A stretch of 64,000 nucleotides of DNA from an uncultured Rikenellaceae bacterium (GTDB taxonomy: Bacteria; Bacteroidota; Bacteroidia; Bacteroidales; Rikenellaceae), in assembly GCA_944325305.1 (NCBI GenBank), contig CALUZO010000010.1, forward strand, positions 1 to 64,000, given 5' to 3'. The notes beneath the pieces are model-generated. The model searched no databases and was not told the origin of the DNA. It was given only the letters and a program-made list of their open reading frames with translations. The position numbers were made by a program, and so were the translations under genes. Of this stretch, positions 63,614-64,000 are shown in pieces; within the stretch, counting starts at the first letter, position 1; every line of letters begins with the position of its first letter.

Positions 63614-64000
63614 TCAGCGTTTCACCTCTACGATCTCGTATCCTTCCACTATATCGCCCACTTTAATGTCGTTGTAATTTTCGATATTAAGACCACACTC
63701 GAGACCGCTTACCACCTCTTTCACGTCATCCTTATAGCGCTTGAGCGAACCGAGTTTCCCGGTATAAACCACTATACCGTCACGTATCACACGTATCGGT
63801 GTGTTGCGCGTAATCTTGCCTTCCCGCACGACACAACCGGCTATGGTTCCCACCTTGCTGATCTTGAATGTTTCGAGAACCTCTACCGAACAAACTATCT
63901 CTTCCTTGGTCTCAGGGGCAAGCATACCCTCGATAGCGTCCTTGATATCGTTTATCGCATCATAGATGATAGAGTATAAGCGTATCTCTATCTCCTCTTT
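63614..64000 (-). CDS. infB: C-terminus of translation initiation factor IF-2 (partial)
   Basis: The frame runs off the right edge. The 128 visible residues match the IF-2 C-terminal part: EEIEIRLYSIIYDAINDIKD, GMLAPETKEEIVCSVEVLET, SKVGTIAGCVVREGKI and the final GLECGLNIENYNDIKVGDIVE. IF-2 is a GTPase that brings initiator tRNA to the 30S subunit; the GTPase domain lies outside the window. The stop is at 63614-63616. Confidence 0.95.
   Translation of the reverse strand, partial: KEEIEIRLYSIIYDAINDIKDAIEGMLAPETKEEIVCSVEVLETFKISKVGTIAGCVVREGKITRNTPIRVIRDGIVVYTGKLGSLKRYKDDVKEVVSGLECGLNIENYNDIKVGDIVEGYEIVEVKR

Overview
The window comes from a Bacteroidales-type Bacteroidota chromosome with a piece of an integrative conjugative element (ICE) at its left end. 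The signs are TAnnTTTG -7 boxes paired with TTTG about 19 bases upstream, start codons often without a clear Shine-Dalgarno, and lineage-typical genes: RteC, a DUF4374 lipoprotein beside a TonB receptor, a PG0541-family protein, a fused FeoA-FeoB, the long amidophosphoribosyltransferase and a DUF5106 lipoprotein. A Rikenellaceae-like host is possible, but I cannot fix the genus from sequence alone.

Bases 1 to about 15,800 are accessory DNA. The left edge holds the C-terminus of the large helicase/methylase protein of Bacteroides ICEs. A TetR-controlled, tightly packed operon follows (1055-7733): two SAM methyltransferases, a cation-diffusion facilitator and two exporter-fold ABC half-transporters that resemble the IrtA/IrtB (YbtP/YbtQ) siderophore pair. 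Convergent to it, behind a shared terminator, lies a TonB receptor/DUF4374 lipoprotein pair resembling XusA/XusB of Bacteroides thetaiotaomicron (xenosiderophore capture). I read the two operons together as a mobile iron-siderophore or metallophore module, with outer-membrane capture by the Xus pair and inner-membrane passage by the ABC pair. Two HTH_17 proteins, RteC and an archaeal-type ATPase complete the element. Bases 15,786-16,542 look decayed and probably hold the element/chromosome junction.

Bases 16,543 to 64,000 are chromosomal: MscS; rpsF-rpsR-rplI; divergent adk and thiL sharing an interleaved promoter region; a GNAT; feoAB with its Cys-rich partner; clpB; a tyrosine phosphatase and thioredoxin-like lipoprotein; an outer-membrane barrel protein; a TetR-tolC-acrA-acrB-PG0541 efflux operon with a clear operator; fabG; a secreted beta-helix protein; guanine deaminase, amidophosphoribosyltransferase and glmS.

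The most unusual gene is at 43855-50568. It encodes a 2237-residue protein with aminotransferase-type PLP motifs in the middle and an HPr-kinase/PEPCK-type P-loop near the C-terminus. After it come an exbB-exbD-tonB-DUF1573-mtaD operon, tamB, two 76-bp tandem repeats, tsaD-GNAT-sulP and the C-terminus of infB. Many genes end in perfect hairpins with 13-23 bp stems and 4-base loops. I saw no rRNA, tRNA or CRISPR array.
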